Part shown: positions 12,629 through 20,447 of the stretch, piece after piece
How the letters are laid out: the number at the start of each line of letters is the position of its first letter
Position numbering within the stretch: the stretch's first letter is position 1
Origin: a virus
Virus record (IMG/VR): IMGVR_UViG_3300021519_000041
Coordinates: 1-31,554 of that record
DNA: 31,554 nt
Direction: 5' to 3' (one strand)
Program-made: the position numbers and the translations under genes
The notes under the pieces: generated by a model
Seen by the model: only the letters and a program-made list of their open reading frames with translations
Database searches by the model: none
What the model was told of the DNA's origin: nothing

Positions 12629-13750
12629 ATGAAAGTAATATGCTTTGATATTGAATGCACTATTTCAAATAAAGGACAACCTTTTGACACTACCAACAAA
12701 TTGGTATCTGTCGCTTGGACTGATGGCACTACTAGCCATTGTACAACGCCTGAAAACCTGGCACCATTCCTCACAGATTTACAATGTGCTGACATACTTA
12801 TCGGCTTTAACATCAAGTTTGACATTAATTGGCTTCGTCGTTACGGTGTTTCTTTTGATGACAAACGTGTCTATGACTGTCAACTTGCCGAGTATATTAT
12901 TAGACGTCAGCGTATTAAGTATCCTAGTCTCGCTGGCTGTCTGGAGACTTACGGATTGGACGGTAAGCTCGATATCGTTAAAGAGGAGTATTGGAAAAAG
13001 AATATCGACACTGATAAAATCCCTTGGGAAATCCTTGCCAGATATAACATAGTAGACGTAGAACAAACGTTTAAAGTCTATCAACTACAACAAGAACTAC
13101 TGAGTCCATTACAAAAGCGACTAGTTGCACTCTGTTGTGCTGATCTAATGACTCTTCAAGAAATGGAGTTCAATGGACTCCCAGTTGACTTAGAACGCTG
13201 TCAACACAAATCTACTGAGATACTAAAAGAAATAGCTATTGTGACTAATGAGCTAGCCTCTAAATATCCTCATGTCCCGATCAACTTCAACAGTACAGAT
13301 AATCTCTCAGCCTTTCTATATGGCGGTACAATTGAAGAAGAACGGCGAGAAGTAGCAGGCCTGTATAAAACAGGAAATAAGATTGGTCAACCAAGATTCC
13401 GCATCAACCGTATTGAACATACTCTTGCTGGTCTAGTTAAACCAATCGAAGGATCAGAACTTCAGAAACCTGGCATGTACTCTACATCGGAAGACGTCCT
13501 AAAAAAGATAAAGGACAAAACCGGAGTGATTGCTAACTTACTGAAACTAGCAGGGCTTACAAAGATCAATGAATTCTTTGAAGGCTTCATGCGTATACAC
13601 AAAGATATGAATTGGCCACCAAATCGGATTCATGGTCAATTTAATCAAGTAACTACATGGACTGGTAGGTTGTCTTCTACCAAACCAAATCTACAAAACA
13701 TGTGTCCTGAAATTCAGGAATGTGTAAGGAGCGAATATGGGCAAACTTAA
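12629..13750 (+). CDS. DNA polymerase I family, N-terminal part (3'-5' exonuclease and thumb)
   Basis: This 373-residue protein is the first part of a family A DNA polymerase. It has the proofreading exonuclease motifs FDIEC (6-10, Asp7 and Glu9), FNIKFDINWL (60-69, Asp65) and YNIVDVEQT (139-147, Asp143), then the thumb region (LMTLQEMEFNGLPVDL), and ends shortly after TGRLSS (345-350) and PNLQNMCPEIQECVRS (353-368). The palm motif A that normally follows within about 20 residues is missing here and starts a separate gene 207 bases downstream. The last four or so residues come from the overlapping next gene. The two halves together total 617 residues, close to the usual phage size. Confidence 0.9.
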   Translation: MKVICFDIECTISNKGQPFDTTNKLVSVAWTDGTTSHCTTPENLAPFLTDLQCADILIGFNIKFDINWLRRYGVSFDDKRVYDCQLAEYIIRRQRIKYPSLAGCLETYGLDGKLDIVKEEYWKKNIDTDKIPWEILARYNIVDVEQTFKVYQLQQELLSPLQKRLVALCCADLMTLQEMEFNGLPVDLERCQHKSTEILKEIAIVTNELASKYPHVPINFNSTDNLSAFLYGGTIEEERREVAGLYKTGNKIGQPRFRINRIEHTLAGLVKPIEGSELQKPGMYSTSEDVLKKIKDKTGVIANLLKLAGLTKINEFFEGFMRIHKDMNWPPNRIHGQFNQVTTWTGRLSSTKPNLQNMCPEIQECVRSEYGQT

Positions 13751-13973
13751 ACAAGCAATGATCATCTCAGAGGAATTAGCTGCTGTAGCTGCAGAATCTT
13801 GGGAGCACACAGTAATGTCTAACGTCAACGAATACATCGGAATTCATGGCGCCTCTGTCTTTAAAGATGCCCTTATGATGTTCAATCGAGATGCGTATGA
13901 CAAACTCTTTCATCCTAAAGAAAGTCCTAAGACATGTGCACTAACTGAAACTAAAAATGCTCATCCAAGCTGA
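13737..13973 (+). CDS. Unknown protein inserted between the two polymerase genes (78 aa)
   Basis: The gene has its own strong ribosome binding site, AAGGAG (13726-13731), five bases before its ATG, and overlaps both polymerase parts by 14 and 17 bases. All three genes are in different frames. The 78-residue product has a helical N-terminal half (KQAMIISEELAAVAAESW) and no HNH, GIY-YIG or LAGLIDADG motif, so it does not look like a homing endonuclease. It has no recognised family. It may be a small polymerase accessory or the remains of an inserted element. Confidence 0.7.
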   Translation: MGKLKQAMIISEELAAVAAESWEHTVMSNVNEYIGIHGASVFKDALMMFNRDAYDKLFHPKESPKTCALTETKNAHPS

Positions 13974-14691
13974 TGCAAAAGCCCTCGAATGGTGGACAGC
14001 TGTATGGTTAAGTCAAGACAAGACAGGGATTTCCGAGATAGTAAACGGTATCGATCTACACACCGAAAACGAAAAGACCTTCGGCTTACCATCTCGCCTT
14101 ATTGCCAAGAAGTATCTATTCAGGACAATCTATCGTGGGTCTGCGTATGCTTTTGCAAAAGATCCAGAGTTTGCGGCTACAAGCTCATCCATAAAGTTCT
14201 GGGAAGGCATCGGAGACAAGTTCTTCTCGAAGTACGCCGGTCTAAACGCAAAGCACAAAGAATGGGCAAAACTAGTAGCCCATGGTAAACCAATCATTGG
14301 ACCACAAGGCAGGGAGTGGTTCTTCGATATGAAACGCAACTTCCGTGGAGAATTAGAAGTACCATGGACAACACTAACCAACCATCCCGTACAAGGAACT
14401 GGTCATGACATTATGGCAATCATACGAGTATCGTTCTTCAACCGTCTAAAAAAACAAAAACTACAAGCTAGACTAATAGGTACGATTCATGACTCTATTC
14501 TGGTTGACACACCAGAAGAGAACGTAGATGCTGTAGTAAACTTATTTGAGTCTTGCTTCGCAGACATGCCTGACAATTTCAACAGGATGTTCGGAGTTAA
14601 ACCAAATATACCATTAGCATGTGAATGCTCAGTAGGTCCAAATATGAATAACTCTGTTGAGTATTATTCACAATACAAAAAAGAAAGGTAG
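13957..14691 (+). CDS. DNA polymerase I family, C-terminal part (palm and fingers)
   Basis: This 244-residue protein begins MLIQADAKALEW, that is, directly at motif A (Asp6, Glu11), then motif B RLIAKKYLFRTIYRG (47-61: Arg47, Lys51, Phe55, Tyr59) and motif C TIHDSILVD (176-184, His178-Asp179). These carry the catalytic metals and dNTP contacts, so the protein holds the polymerase active site but lacks exonuclease and thumb. It has to work with the 12629-13750 product as a split enzyme. Its ATG has only a weak ribosome binding site, so translation probably depends on coupling to the intervening gene. The next gene starts three bases after its stop. Confidence 0.9.
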   Translation: MLIQADAKALEWWTAVWLSQDKTGISEIVNGIDLHTENEKTFGLPSRLIAKKYLFRTIYRGSAYAFAKDPEFAATSSSIKFWEGIGDKFFSKYAGLNAKHKEWAKLVAHGKPIIGPQGREWFFDMKRNFRGELEVPWTTLTNHPVQGTGHDIMAIIRVSFFNRLKKQKLQARLIGTIHDSILVDTPEENVDAVVNLFESCFADMPDNFNRMFGVKPNIPLACECSVGPNMNNSVEYYSQYKKER

Positions 14692-14694
14692 TAA

Positions 14695-15201
14695 ATGCAA
14701 ATTGTAATCAGTAACATTGAACGAATCAGTCAAGGTACACGTAATTATATTATTGTACACTATAACACCAATGGCAAAGCAGAGAAAAAGAATGTAATGC
14801 CAAACAATCCAACATATCAAACATTCAGTACATCTAAAGTAGGAGATACATTTGAAGTCCAACTCGGTAAAAACGACAAAGGTTTCTGGGAGTTCAAAGA
14901 AGCCACAAAAGCAGGCGAAGCCAGTAACACAGCTGGTAGTGCAGGACAAAGCAAAACCACCAGTACAAGTCCAAGCCCTCGCAGCACCTACGAAACGCCG
15001 GAAGAGCGTGCCGCACGTCAAATCTACATCATCCGCCAATCGTCGCTCTCCACCGCAGTCAACATTCTCATGTCTGGTAACAAAACTGTTGGGCTATCTG
15101 ACGTTCTTAAAACGGCTAAAGTTCTAGAAAACTATGTAGTATCTAAAGAAGAAGAATCCTTCTTTGATGATATGGTTGAAGACATTCCAACAATAGAATG
15201 A
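14695..15201 (+). CDS. Putative single-stranded DNA-binding protein (168 aa)
   Basis: The N-terminal part (1-70) is strand-rich and OB-fold-like (QIVISNIERISQGTRNYIIV, then DTFEVQLGKNDKGFWEF). A low-complexity Ser/Thr/Ala linker (72-97) and a helical segment (105-148, IIRQSSLSTAVNIL) follow, and the tail is acidic with aromatics (ESFFDDMVEDIP), the classic partner-binding tail of SSB and T7 gp2.5. Its position between polymerase and exonuclease fits. Family membership is inferred from layout and tail; no aromatic DNA-contact pattern can be proven by eye. AAAGGTAG precedes the ATG at 14695. Confidence 0.65.
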   Translation: MQIVISNIERISQGTRNYIIVHYNTNGKAEKKNVMPNNPTYQTFSTSKVGDTFEVQLGKNDKGFWEFKEATKAGEASNTAGSAGQSKTTSTSPSPRSTYETPEERAARQIYIIRQSSLSTAVNILMSGNKTVGLSDVLKTAKVLENYVVSKEEESFFDDMVEDIPTIE

Positions 15202-15935
15202 TAGCACTCATTGATGGCGATATAATCGCCTATCGATGCTCTGCTAGTGCTCAACATGAACCGGAGGACGTGGCTGTCCTTCGGGTAGATAACATGATGA
15301 GAGATATCTTACGAGAATCAGAAAGTACAGAGTATTCAAACTTCCTGACTGGTAAAGGTAACTTTCGTTATGATATCTATCCAGAATACAAAGCTAACCG
15401 TAAAGATAAACCCAAACCAGTACACCTACAAGCATGTAGAGACTACATGGTTACGAAATGGAATGCAGTCATCTCAGAAGGCTGTGAAGCGGACGATCTT
15501 ATAGGGATCGCTGCAACAGACTGTGATGACATGATGGCCTACGTAATATGTTCGGTTGACAAAGACTTAAAGATGATCCCCGGTCATCATTTTAACTTTG
15601 TTACTAAAGATCGCACATTCGTATCACCACTCACCGGAATGAAGAACTTCTATAAGCAACTCATTCTTGGAGATGTTAGTGATAATATTCCAGGGTACGA
15701 CGGTAAAGCACGCCAGAAATGGCCTAAGTTCATGCAGCATCATCACGACAACATAGAGTACTGCTCTAATGCTATCGATATGTACACCTATGCCAGAGAG
15801 ATCTATACAAATGAAGCACAAAACATCATACTAAATGGCCGTCTCCTACACATCCAAAGAGAAGTTGGAGAAATCTGGAACCCCCCAAATCTACAAGTCA
15901 AAGTTCGAGGAACGGACCAGGAAGATATTACCTGA
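15198..15935 (+). CDS. 5'-3' exonuclease (flap endonuclease/T7 gp6-like)
   Basis: The 245-residue protein shows the PIN/FEN acidic sites in order: LIDGDIIAYR (4-13, Asp6 and Asp8), YKANRK (64-69), CEADDLIGI (96-104), VDKDLKMI (120-127), and GDVSDNIPG (158-166, the helix-hairpin entry). These bind two metals and cut 5' flaps and RNA primers, as T7 gp6 and the Pol I N-domain do; the polymerase here lacks that domain. It begins in an ATGA overlap with the SSB-like gene. The last 33 codons are shared out of frame with endonuclease I. Confidence 0.9.
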   Translation: MIALIDGDIIAYRCSASAQHEPEDVAVLRVDNMMRDILRESESTEYSNFLTGKGNFRYDIYPEYKANRKDKPKPVHLQACRDYMVTKWNAVISEGCEADDLIGIAATDCDDMMAYVICSVDKDLKMIPGHHFNFVTKDRTFVSPLTGMKNFYKQLILGDVSDNIPGYDGKARQKWPKFMQHHHDNIEYCSNAIDMYTYAREIYTNEAQNIILNGRLLHIQREVGEIWNPPNLQVKVRGTDQEDIT

Positions 15936-16242
15936 CTTCGTCCAATACGAACCTGACCGTCTAAAGTTTAAACAACCTGAAGTAACTAGAACCTATATCC
16001 CAGACTGGAAAGTCAAAGATAAAGTATATATAGAGACTAAAGGGAAACTTACGTCGGAAGACCGAAAGAAAATGAAATGGGTTCAAGAACAATATCCAGA
16101 CTATATATTCTATTTATTCTTTCAGAATGCTAGAGTAAAAATACGAAAGGGGTCAAAGACTTCCTACGGCGATTGGGCAACTAAGGCTGGCTTTATCTGG
16201 TCGGATTTGCGTGATGGTCTGCCGGAAGAATGGCTTAAATGA
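15835..16242 (+). CDS. Endonuclease I (T7 gp3-like Holliday-junction resolvase)
   Basis: The 135-residue protein aligns by eye with T7 endonuclease I along its length: YKSKFEER (20-27, Glu25), YIPDWKV (54-60, Asp57), VYIETKG (64-70, Glu67 and Lys69), EDRKK (75-79), and KGSKTSYGDW (105-114) with EEWLK at the end. The Glu/Asp/Glu/Lys set is the PD-(D/E)XK active site that resolves branched DNA and breaks host DNA. It starts inside the exonuclease gene, a 101-base overlap, and the catalytic Glu25 codon lies in the shared part. No clear ribosome binding site precedes ATG 15835, so coupling to the exonuclease is likely. Confidence 0.9.
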   Translation: MAVSYTSKEKLEKSGTPQIYKSKFEERTRKILPDFVQYEPDRLKFKQPEVTRTYIPDWKVKDKVYIETKGKLTSEDRKKMKWVQEQYPDYIFYLFFQNARVKIRKGSKTSYGDWATKAGFIWSDLRDGLPEEWLK

Positions 16243-16418
16243 AAATACATCAAGTAATTGAAATGAACGATGGTAGCGTAGACTTACACGCTAACCTATC
16301 AGAAAACCAAGTTCATCTGCTATTAGAAATGGCAATGAATATCTTAATTAATAATGGCATGCAACTCGTCGACACAAGAAATGTCGTCGTAGTAGATGGC
16401 CCGGAAGGAGTGCAATAA
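16239..16418 (+). CDS. Hypothetical protein (59 aa)
   Basis: The frame starts in an ATGA overlap with endonuclease I and ends in a TAATG overlap with the next gene. The product is a small strand-helix-strand protein (KIHQVIEMNDGSVDLHANLS, helix QVHLLLEMAMNILINNG, then NVVVVDG). GGAAGAA near 16222-16230 may serve as ribosome binding site. The family is not recognised. Confidence 0.65.
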   Translation: MKIHQVIEMNDGSVDLHANLSENQVHLLLEMAMNILINNGMQLVDTRNVVVVDGPEGVQ

Positions 16419-16687
16419 TGGCAATAGCCACATTACATGAACAGAGAGTAACAGACCAAGATCTAAACAATGCCTTACGTGGTGCATTCTTAGAAGGTTT
16501 TAAAGAAGGAACATCTATTAGCCAACGCTCTATGTTTGCTAGTGTCTTCTTAGACAATCTTTTAGAAAGATCACAAACTACACCAACCGACGAAGAGTTA
16601 CGAGATTGTTGGGTTAACGCTAGTGCCTTTGTTTCATTAGGCCAACCAAAGAAAGCGACGAATGAAACGATTCAAACTGCCCAGTAA
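16418..16687 (+). CDS. Hypothetical protein (89 aa)
   Basis: GGAAGGAG (16402-16409) is a strong ribosome binding site eight bases before ATG 16418. The 89-residue product is mainly helical (LNNALRGAFLEGFKEG, about 16-31; SMFASVFLDNLLER, about 38-51) with no membrane segment or catalytic motif. The family is not recognised. Its last 26 bases overlap the zincin-like gene. Confidence 0.7.
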   Translation: MAIATLHEQRVTDQDLNNALRGAFLEGFKEGTSISQRSMFASVFLDNLLERSQTTPTDEELRDCWVNASAFVSLGQPKKATNETIQTAQ

Positions 16688-16961
16688 GTTTCAAATAGGT
16701 GGACAAACCATTAACATTTTACTAAAAGATGGAATGTCAACTACTGATGCTCATGGACTTTGTAGATATGATGCAGGTGAGATTTGGTTTGATAGTAACA
16801 TTAAACCAGATGATCTTAAAGGCATTACATTCTATCATGAATTAATGCATATGTTGTTTAATACATTAGGTCAAGACGCTATGCGAGATAACGAAGGTCT
16901 AGTAGACTCTATTGGTAATCTCCTGTGGCAAGTACATAAGACAATGGAATACGATACATGA
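16662..16961 (+). CDS. Small metallopeptidase-like (zincin) protein
   Basis: The 99-residue product has FYHELMHMLFN (57-67), an HExxH zinc site (His59, Glu60, His63), followed about 15 residues later by Glu78 in DNEGLVDSIG, which could be the third ligand as in ImmA/IrrE-type gluzincins. A strand (GEIWFDSN) precedes the helix as usual. At 99 residues it is close to the minimal size for such a domain. Members of this group cut repressors, but some phage versions have no known target. It overlaps the next ATG by four bases. Confidence 0.7.
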   Translation: MKRFKLPSKFQIGGQTINILLKDGMSTTDAHGLCRYDAGEIWFDSNIKPDDLKGITFYHELMHMLFNTLGQDAMRDNEGLVDSIGNLLWQVHKTMEYDT

Positions 16962-17698
16962 AAATCTTACTACTAGATATTGAAACCTCGCCAAACACGG
17001 CGCACGTATGGGGGCTCTGGCAACAGAATGTCTCCATTAACCAACTACAGGAATCATCCTATGTTATGTGTTGGTCGGCGAAGTGGTTGGGAGATCGTGA
17101 GATCTTTTTCGAGTCCGTTTATAAAACCAAACCAGAAAAGATGTTAAAACAAATTCACAAGTTATTAGATGACGCTGACGCTGTCATTCACTACAACGGA
17201 ACTAAGTTTGACATCCCAACACTCAACAAGGAGTTCTTACTACATGGATTACCTCCACCTAGTCCTTACAAACAAATTGATTTACTTAGGTCTGTACGTA
17301 GTGCTTTTCGCTTTCCTAGTAATAAGCTCGATTATGTGGCCCAAAGACTTGGATTAGGATCTAAGACACATCATGAAGGTCATGGCTTATGGGTACGCTG
17401 TATGAACAACGATCCTAAAGCATGGAAAATCATGGAGACATACAACAAGCAAGACGTTGTGCTTCTCGAGAAAGTGTACAATGCAATCCTTCCATGGATT
17501 AAAAACCACTTAAACTACAACTTATTTAGCAAAGGAACTCATGTCTGCCCTAACTGCGGAAGTAAAAAGCTACATGCTAGAGGAACAGCTCGAACAATCT
17601 CAGGCACTTATCAACGATATCAGTGCACTGACTGCGGTACTTGGAGCAGATCAACTAAAACCGATGTGGCTCATGCAACAGTCAGACAAGCAGTTTAA
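16958..17698 (+). CDS. DnaQ/YprB-type 3'-5' exonuclease with C-terminal zinc ribbon
   Basis: The 246-residue protein has RNase H-fold exonuclease motifs LLLDIETSP (4-12, Asp7 and Glu9), HYNGTKFDIPTL (78-89, Asp85) and YNKQDVVLL (162-170, Asp166), typical of predicted RNase_H_2/YprB nucleases. After about residue 190 there is a zinc ribbon: CPNC (197-200) and CTDC (223-226) with basic residues between. It probably trims DNA or RNA ends; the ribbon likely binds nucleic acid. It starts in an ATGA overlap. The ribbon is encoded across bases that also carry the N-terminus of the next gene. Confidence 0.85.
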   Translation: MKILLLDIETSPNTAHVWGLWQQNVSINQLQESSYVMCWSAKWLGDREIFFESVYKTKPEKMLKQIHKLLDDADAVIHYNGTKFDIPTLNKEFLLHGLPPPSPYKQIDLLRSVRSAFRFPSNKLDYVAQRLGLGSKTHHEGHGLWVRCMNNDPKAWKIMETYNKQDVVLLEKVYNAILPWIKNHLNYNLFSKGTHVCPNCGSKKLHARGTARTISGTYQRYQCTDCGTWSRSTKTDVAHATVRQAV

Positions 17699-18116
17699 GG
17701 CCATATATGATCATAACAATGGGATTAGTTCTGTTAACAGTAGCTTACATACAACACAAATGATTACAAATAACGATATTAACGACATGATCCCCGAAGG
17801 GGGGCTCAAATACGATAACAACAAACCTCGCATGGATCTACTAGACTTTGATGCTCTAGAAGGTCTTGCTAAGGTACTAACCTTTGGAGCAGAAAAGTAT
17901 GCCGCACATAATTGGCGTCATGGTATTAGCTATAGTCGTCTCACTGCTGCTATGCTACGCCATCTCGCTGCTTTACAAAAGGGCGAAGACATCGACCCAG
18001 AAAGTGGCCTTCCACATATTGATCATCTTGGCTGTTGCTGGATGTTTTTATCTAACATGACAAAGACTCGACCTGATTTAGATGATCGATATAAGAATGC
18101 CACTAACCCTTCCTGA
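17541..18116 (+). CDS. dATP/dGTP diphosphohydrolase-like protein (DUF5664/dGTP_diPhyd_N type)
   Basis: Residues 86-185 carry the recognisable domain: GGLKYDNNKPRMDLL (87-101), TFGAEKYAAHNWR (114-126), MLRHLAAL (138-145) and GLPHIDHLG (156-164), as in phage dATP/dGTP pyrophosphohydrolases of the MazG-like group that adjust dNTP pools. ATG 17541 has AAAGGA four bases upstream and gives 191 residues, but its first 52 codons lie in the exonuclease gene in another frame. Internal ATGs at 17664, 17676, 17760 and 17787 lack ribosome binding sites. The domain call is good; the start is uncertain. It sits next to the ribonucleotide reductase, fitting nucleotide metabolism. Confidence 0.75.
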   Translation: MSALTAEVKSYMLEEQLEQSQALINDISALTAVLGADQLKPMWLMQQSDKQFKAIYDHNNGISSVNSSLHTTQMITNNDINDMIPEGGLKYDNNKPRMDLLDFDALEGLAKVLTFGAEKYAAHNWRHGISYSRLTAAMLRHLAALQKGEDIDPESGLPHIDHLGCCWMFLSNMTKTRPDLDDRYKNATNPS

Positions 18117-18267
18117 TATATATAACAGACTAAAACAAATAGACGAGATTACTTTACTAGAAGTCCTAGAGATTACTAGTGAAGAACTCGTTGAACGATT
18201 CAAAGACAAAATAGACGAACAAGCTGACAGGCTTGAGAAAGATTTAGAAGAAGAGTTTGATGAATAA
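18097..18267 (+). CDS. Small helical acidic protein (56 aa)
   Basis: The start at ATG 18097 is chosen because the protein pattern (LPDIYNRLKQIDEITLLEVL) begins just after it; an in-frame ATG at 18082 would add five residues. The 56-residue product has two likely helices and ends in an acidic coiled segment (DRLEKDLEEEF). Small proteins of this look, with a LLEVLEITSEELVERF core, are common next to replication genes in phages; the function is not known. It overlaps both neighbours. Confidence 0.65.
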   Translation: MPLTLPDIYNRLKQIDEITLLEVLEITSEELVERFKDKIDEQADRLEKDLEEEFDE

Positions 18268-20134
18268 ATTGAATGACTATCAACATTATATCCACGCTAG
18301 CCGATATGCCCGCTGGATGCCTGAACATGGACGACGAGAGACCTGGGAAGAGACTGTAACACGTTACTGTAGCTTTTGGCAAACTCGTTATCCTGACAAG
18401 TTTCCTTACGATGACATCTATAATGCAATATATAATCTTGATGTAATGCCTTCCATGCGTGCCCTTATGACAGCTGGTCCAGCTTTAGATAGAGATAACA
18501 TTGCAGGTTACAACTGTTCATATCTTCCGATCGATGACGTACGTGCATTCGACGAAGCTATGTTTATACTTATGAATGGAACTGGTCTTGGCTTCTCTGT
18601 TGAACGGCAATATGTCCAAAAACTCCCTACAGTCGCTAGTGAATTTATTCGTTCCAGCACTGTTATCACAGTCGCTGATTCAAAACAAGGATGGGCTACT
18701 GCTCTACGAGAACTCATTGGACTTCTCTACACCGGTTCTATACCTACCATGGACACAAGCAAAGTACGGCCAGCTGGAGCTAGACTTAAGACGTTTGGAG
18801 GACGTGCAAGTGGTCCTAAGCCCCTTGAAGACCTATTTCAATTTACGTGTGAGCTTTTCCAACGGGCCGCAGGACGACGACTTAACTCAGTCGAGTGTCA
18901 TGATTTAGTCTGTAAGATAGCCCAAATCGTTGTTGTAGGAGGCGTCCGTAGGTCTGCCCTTATCTCCCTATCAAACTTGACTGACGAGCGTATGCGTAAC
19001 GCTAAGAACGGTGCTTGGTGGGAGGATGAAAAGCAACGTGCACTGGCTAATAACTCTGTAGCCTATACAGAAAAGCCAGACATTGGTATCTTTATGAAAG
19101 AGTGGCAGACATTATATGAATCAAAATCTGGAGAACGTGGAATCTTTAACCGAGTATCTGCGCAGTTGCAAGCAGCAGCTACAGGACGTAGGGATCCTGA
19201 TCACGAATTTGGAACAAATCCTTGTGGGGAAATCATCCTTAGACCATGCGGCTTTTGTAACCTTACGGAAGTCGTTGTACGAGCGAATGACAGCATCGCC
19301 GACTTACATAAAAAGGTTCGCATTGCTACTATCCTTGGGACTTTCCAATCGACTCTCACCGATTTCAAGTACATCCGAAAGGTCTGGTCAAGGAACGCCG
19401 AAGAAGAACGTCTCTTAGGTGTTAGCTTTACTGGTATCCTTGATAACAAATTACTACAAACAATTAACATTGAAACACAACTACAGGAATTAAAGAATGC
19501 TACTATTGAAACTAATAAAGAGTGGGCAAGCAAGCTTGGAATCCCTCAAAGCGCAGCTATCACTACTGTTAAACCCTCCGGTACCGTATCTCAGCTTGTT
19601 GATTCTGCTAGCGGTATTCATCCTCGGCATAGTGACTATTACATACGCACTGTTAGAGCTGATATTAAGGATCCTCTTGCAGTTTTTCTAAAAGAAAAGG
19701 GTGTCCCCTACGAAGTAGATGTAATGAATGACAGCAATCTCGTCTTCTCTTTTCCACAACAGTCACCAGCAGGTTCAATTAAACGTAAAGACTGGTCTGC
19801 AGTTGAACAGTTAGAACACTACCTAGCCTTTAAAAAGCATTGGTGTGAACACAACCCATCAATCACAGTGTATGTTCGTGAAGAAGAATGGATGGAAGTC
19901 GGAGCATGGGTATACAAGAACTTTAATGACATAGGTGGCGTAAGCTTCCTGCCATTTAACGATCACGTATATCAACAAGCACCCTACCAAGACTGTACCA
20001 AAGAAGAGTATGAAGCTGCTGTTAAAGCTTTCCCAGCATTAGACTGGGCTGAGTTTGATAAGTTTGAAGGTGATGACTCTACTATTAACATGCATGAATT
20101 TGCTTGTACAAACGGTGCATGTGAGTATGTCTAG
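18260..20134 (+). CDS. nrdJ: Class II (adenosylcobalamin-dependent) ribonucleotide reductase
   Basis: The 624-residue monomeric reductase makes deoxyribonucleotides for phage DNA synthesis. Key pieces are AGYNCSYLP (82-90, Cys86), GTGLGFSVE (107-115), TNPCGEI (319-325, Asn320, the thiyl Cys322 and Glu324), and Cys333 eleven residues later, the spacing seen in the Lactobacillus leichmannii enzyme. The C-terminus ends CTNGACEYV, a C-x4-C redox pair that passes electrons to Cys86. It has no class I tyrosyl/diiron partner gene nearby and no class III glycyl motif. It implies a host that can supply B12. The ATG at 18260 is used; it overlaps the small upstream gene by eight bases. Confidence 0.92.
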   Translation: MNKLNDYQHYIHASRYARWMPEHGRRETWEETVTRYCSFWQTRYPDKFPYDDIYNAIYNLDVMPSMRALMTAGPALDRDNIAGYNCSYLPIDDVRAFDEAMFILMNGTGLGFSVERQYVQKLPTVASEFIRSSTVITVADSKQGWATALRELIGLLYTGSIPTMDTSKVRPAGARLKTFGGRASGPKPLEDLFQFTCELFQRAAGRRLNSVECHDLVCKIAQIVVVGGVRRSALISLSNLTDERMRNAKNGAWWEDEKQRALANNSVAYTEKPDIGIFMKEWQTLYESKSGERGIFNRVSAQLQAAATGRRDPDHEFGTNPCGEIILRPCGFCNLTEVVVRANDSIADLHKKVRIATILGTFQSTLTDFKYIRKVWSRNAEEERLLGVSFTGILDNKLLQTINIETQLQELKNATIETNKEWASKLGIPQSAAITTVKPSGTVSQLVDSASGIHPRHSDYYIRTVRADIKDPLAVFLKEKGVPYEVDVMNDSNLVFSFPQQSPAGSIKRKDWSAVEQLEHYLAFKKHWCEHNPSITVYVREEEWMEVGAWVYKNFNDIGGVSFLPFNDHVYQQAPYQDCTKEEYEAAVKAFPALDWAEFDKFEGDDSTINMHEFACTNGACEYV

Positions 20135-20276
20135 TATCAATCTTGATCTAATCCGAGGCCTAGCAATAGGCTTCGAGTACATAGATGATTATGAAGATGA
20201 TGAGGGTGCAGCTTTTATAATCGTACTACATCTATTTATGTTCCGTTTAGTATTTATATGGGAGAAGAATGGCTAA
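20127..20276 (+). CDS. Small C-tail membrane protein (49 aa)
   Basis: ATG 20127 overlaps the reductase 3' end by eight bases. The 49-residue product has an acidic middle (EYIDDYEDDEG, 17-27) and then a hydrophobic run AAFIIVLHLFMFRLVFIW (28-45) with one internal Arg near the C-terminus, so it may be tail-anchored. The ribosome binding site is weak. The function is unknown. Confidence 0.55.
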   Translation: MSSINLDLIRGLAIGFEYIDDYEDDEGAAFIIVLHLFMFRLVFIWEKNG

Positions 20277-20445
20277 CCGACATGATGGTGGCAAAGGCGA
20301 CAAGCCGATACTGCCACAAAACCAAGAACAGTTTGCCAACAACTGGGACACGATCTTCAATAAGACAATAGGCGAGCACCTTGTCAAAGAGACATTTAAA
20401 GGTGACACTGGCGGTGTACCACTATTAAAGGAACAAAAGAAGTAG
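20269..20445 (+). CDS. Hypothetical protein (58 aa), last plus-strand gene
   Basis: GGAGAAG (20261-20267) lies just before ATG 20269. The 58-residue product is polar and basic at both ends (ANRHDGGKGDKP; KEQKK), with a central helical part (QFANNWDTIFNKTIGEHLVK). The family is not recognised. A terminator begins right after its stop, so it closes the plus-strand transcription unit. Confidence 0.7.
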   Translation: MANRHDGGKGDKPILPQNQEQFANNWDTIFNKTIGEHLVKETFKGDTGGVPLLKEQKK

Positions 20446-20447
20446 AC

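Noticed and set aside
13737-13973. Homing endonuclease between the polymerase parts
   Set aside because: At 78 residues it has no HNH, GIY-YIG, LAGLIDADG or PD-(D/E)XK motif.
13700-13990. Intein or simple frameshift explaining the broken polymerase
   Set aside because: The insert is in a different frame from both halves and has its own ribosome binding site, and no intein block motifs are visible. A single base error could not restore one frame across about 220 inserted bases.
12629-18116. 2-aminoadenine (Z) genome system suggested by a family A polymerase and a dNTP diphosphohydrolase
   Set aside because: No PurZ/adenylosuccinate-synthetase-like gene is seen in the window, and the PurD-like late gene is an ATP-grasp, not PurZ.
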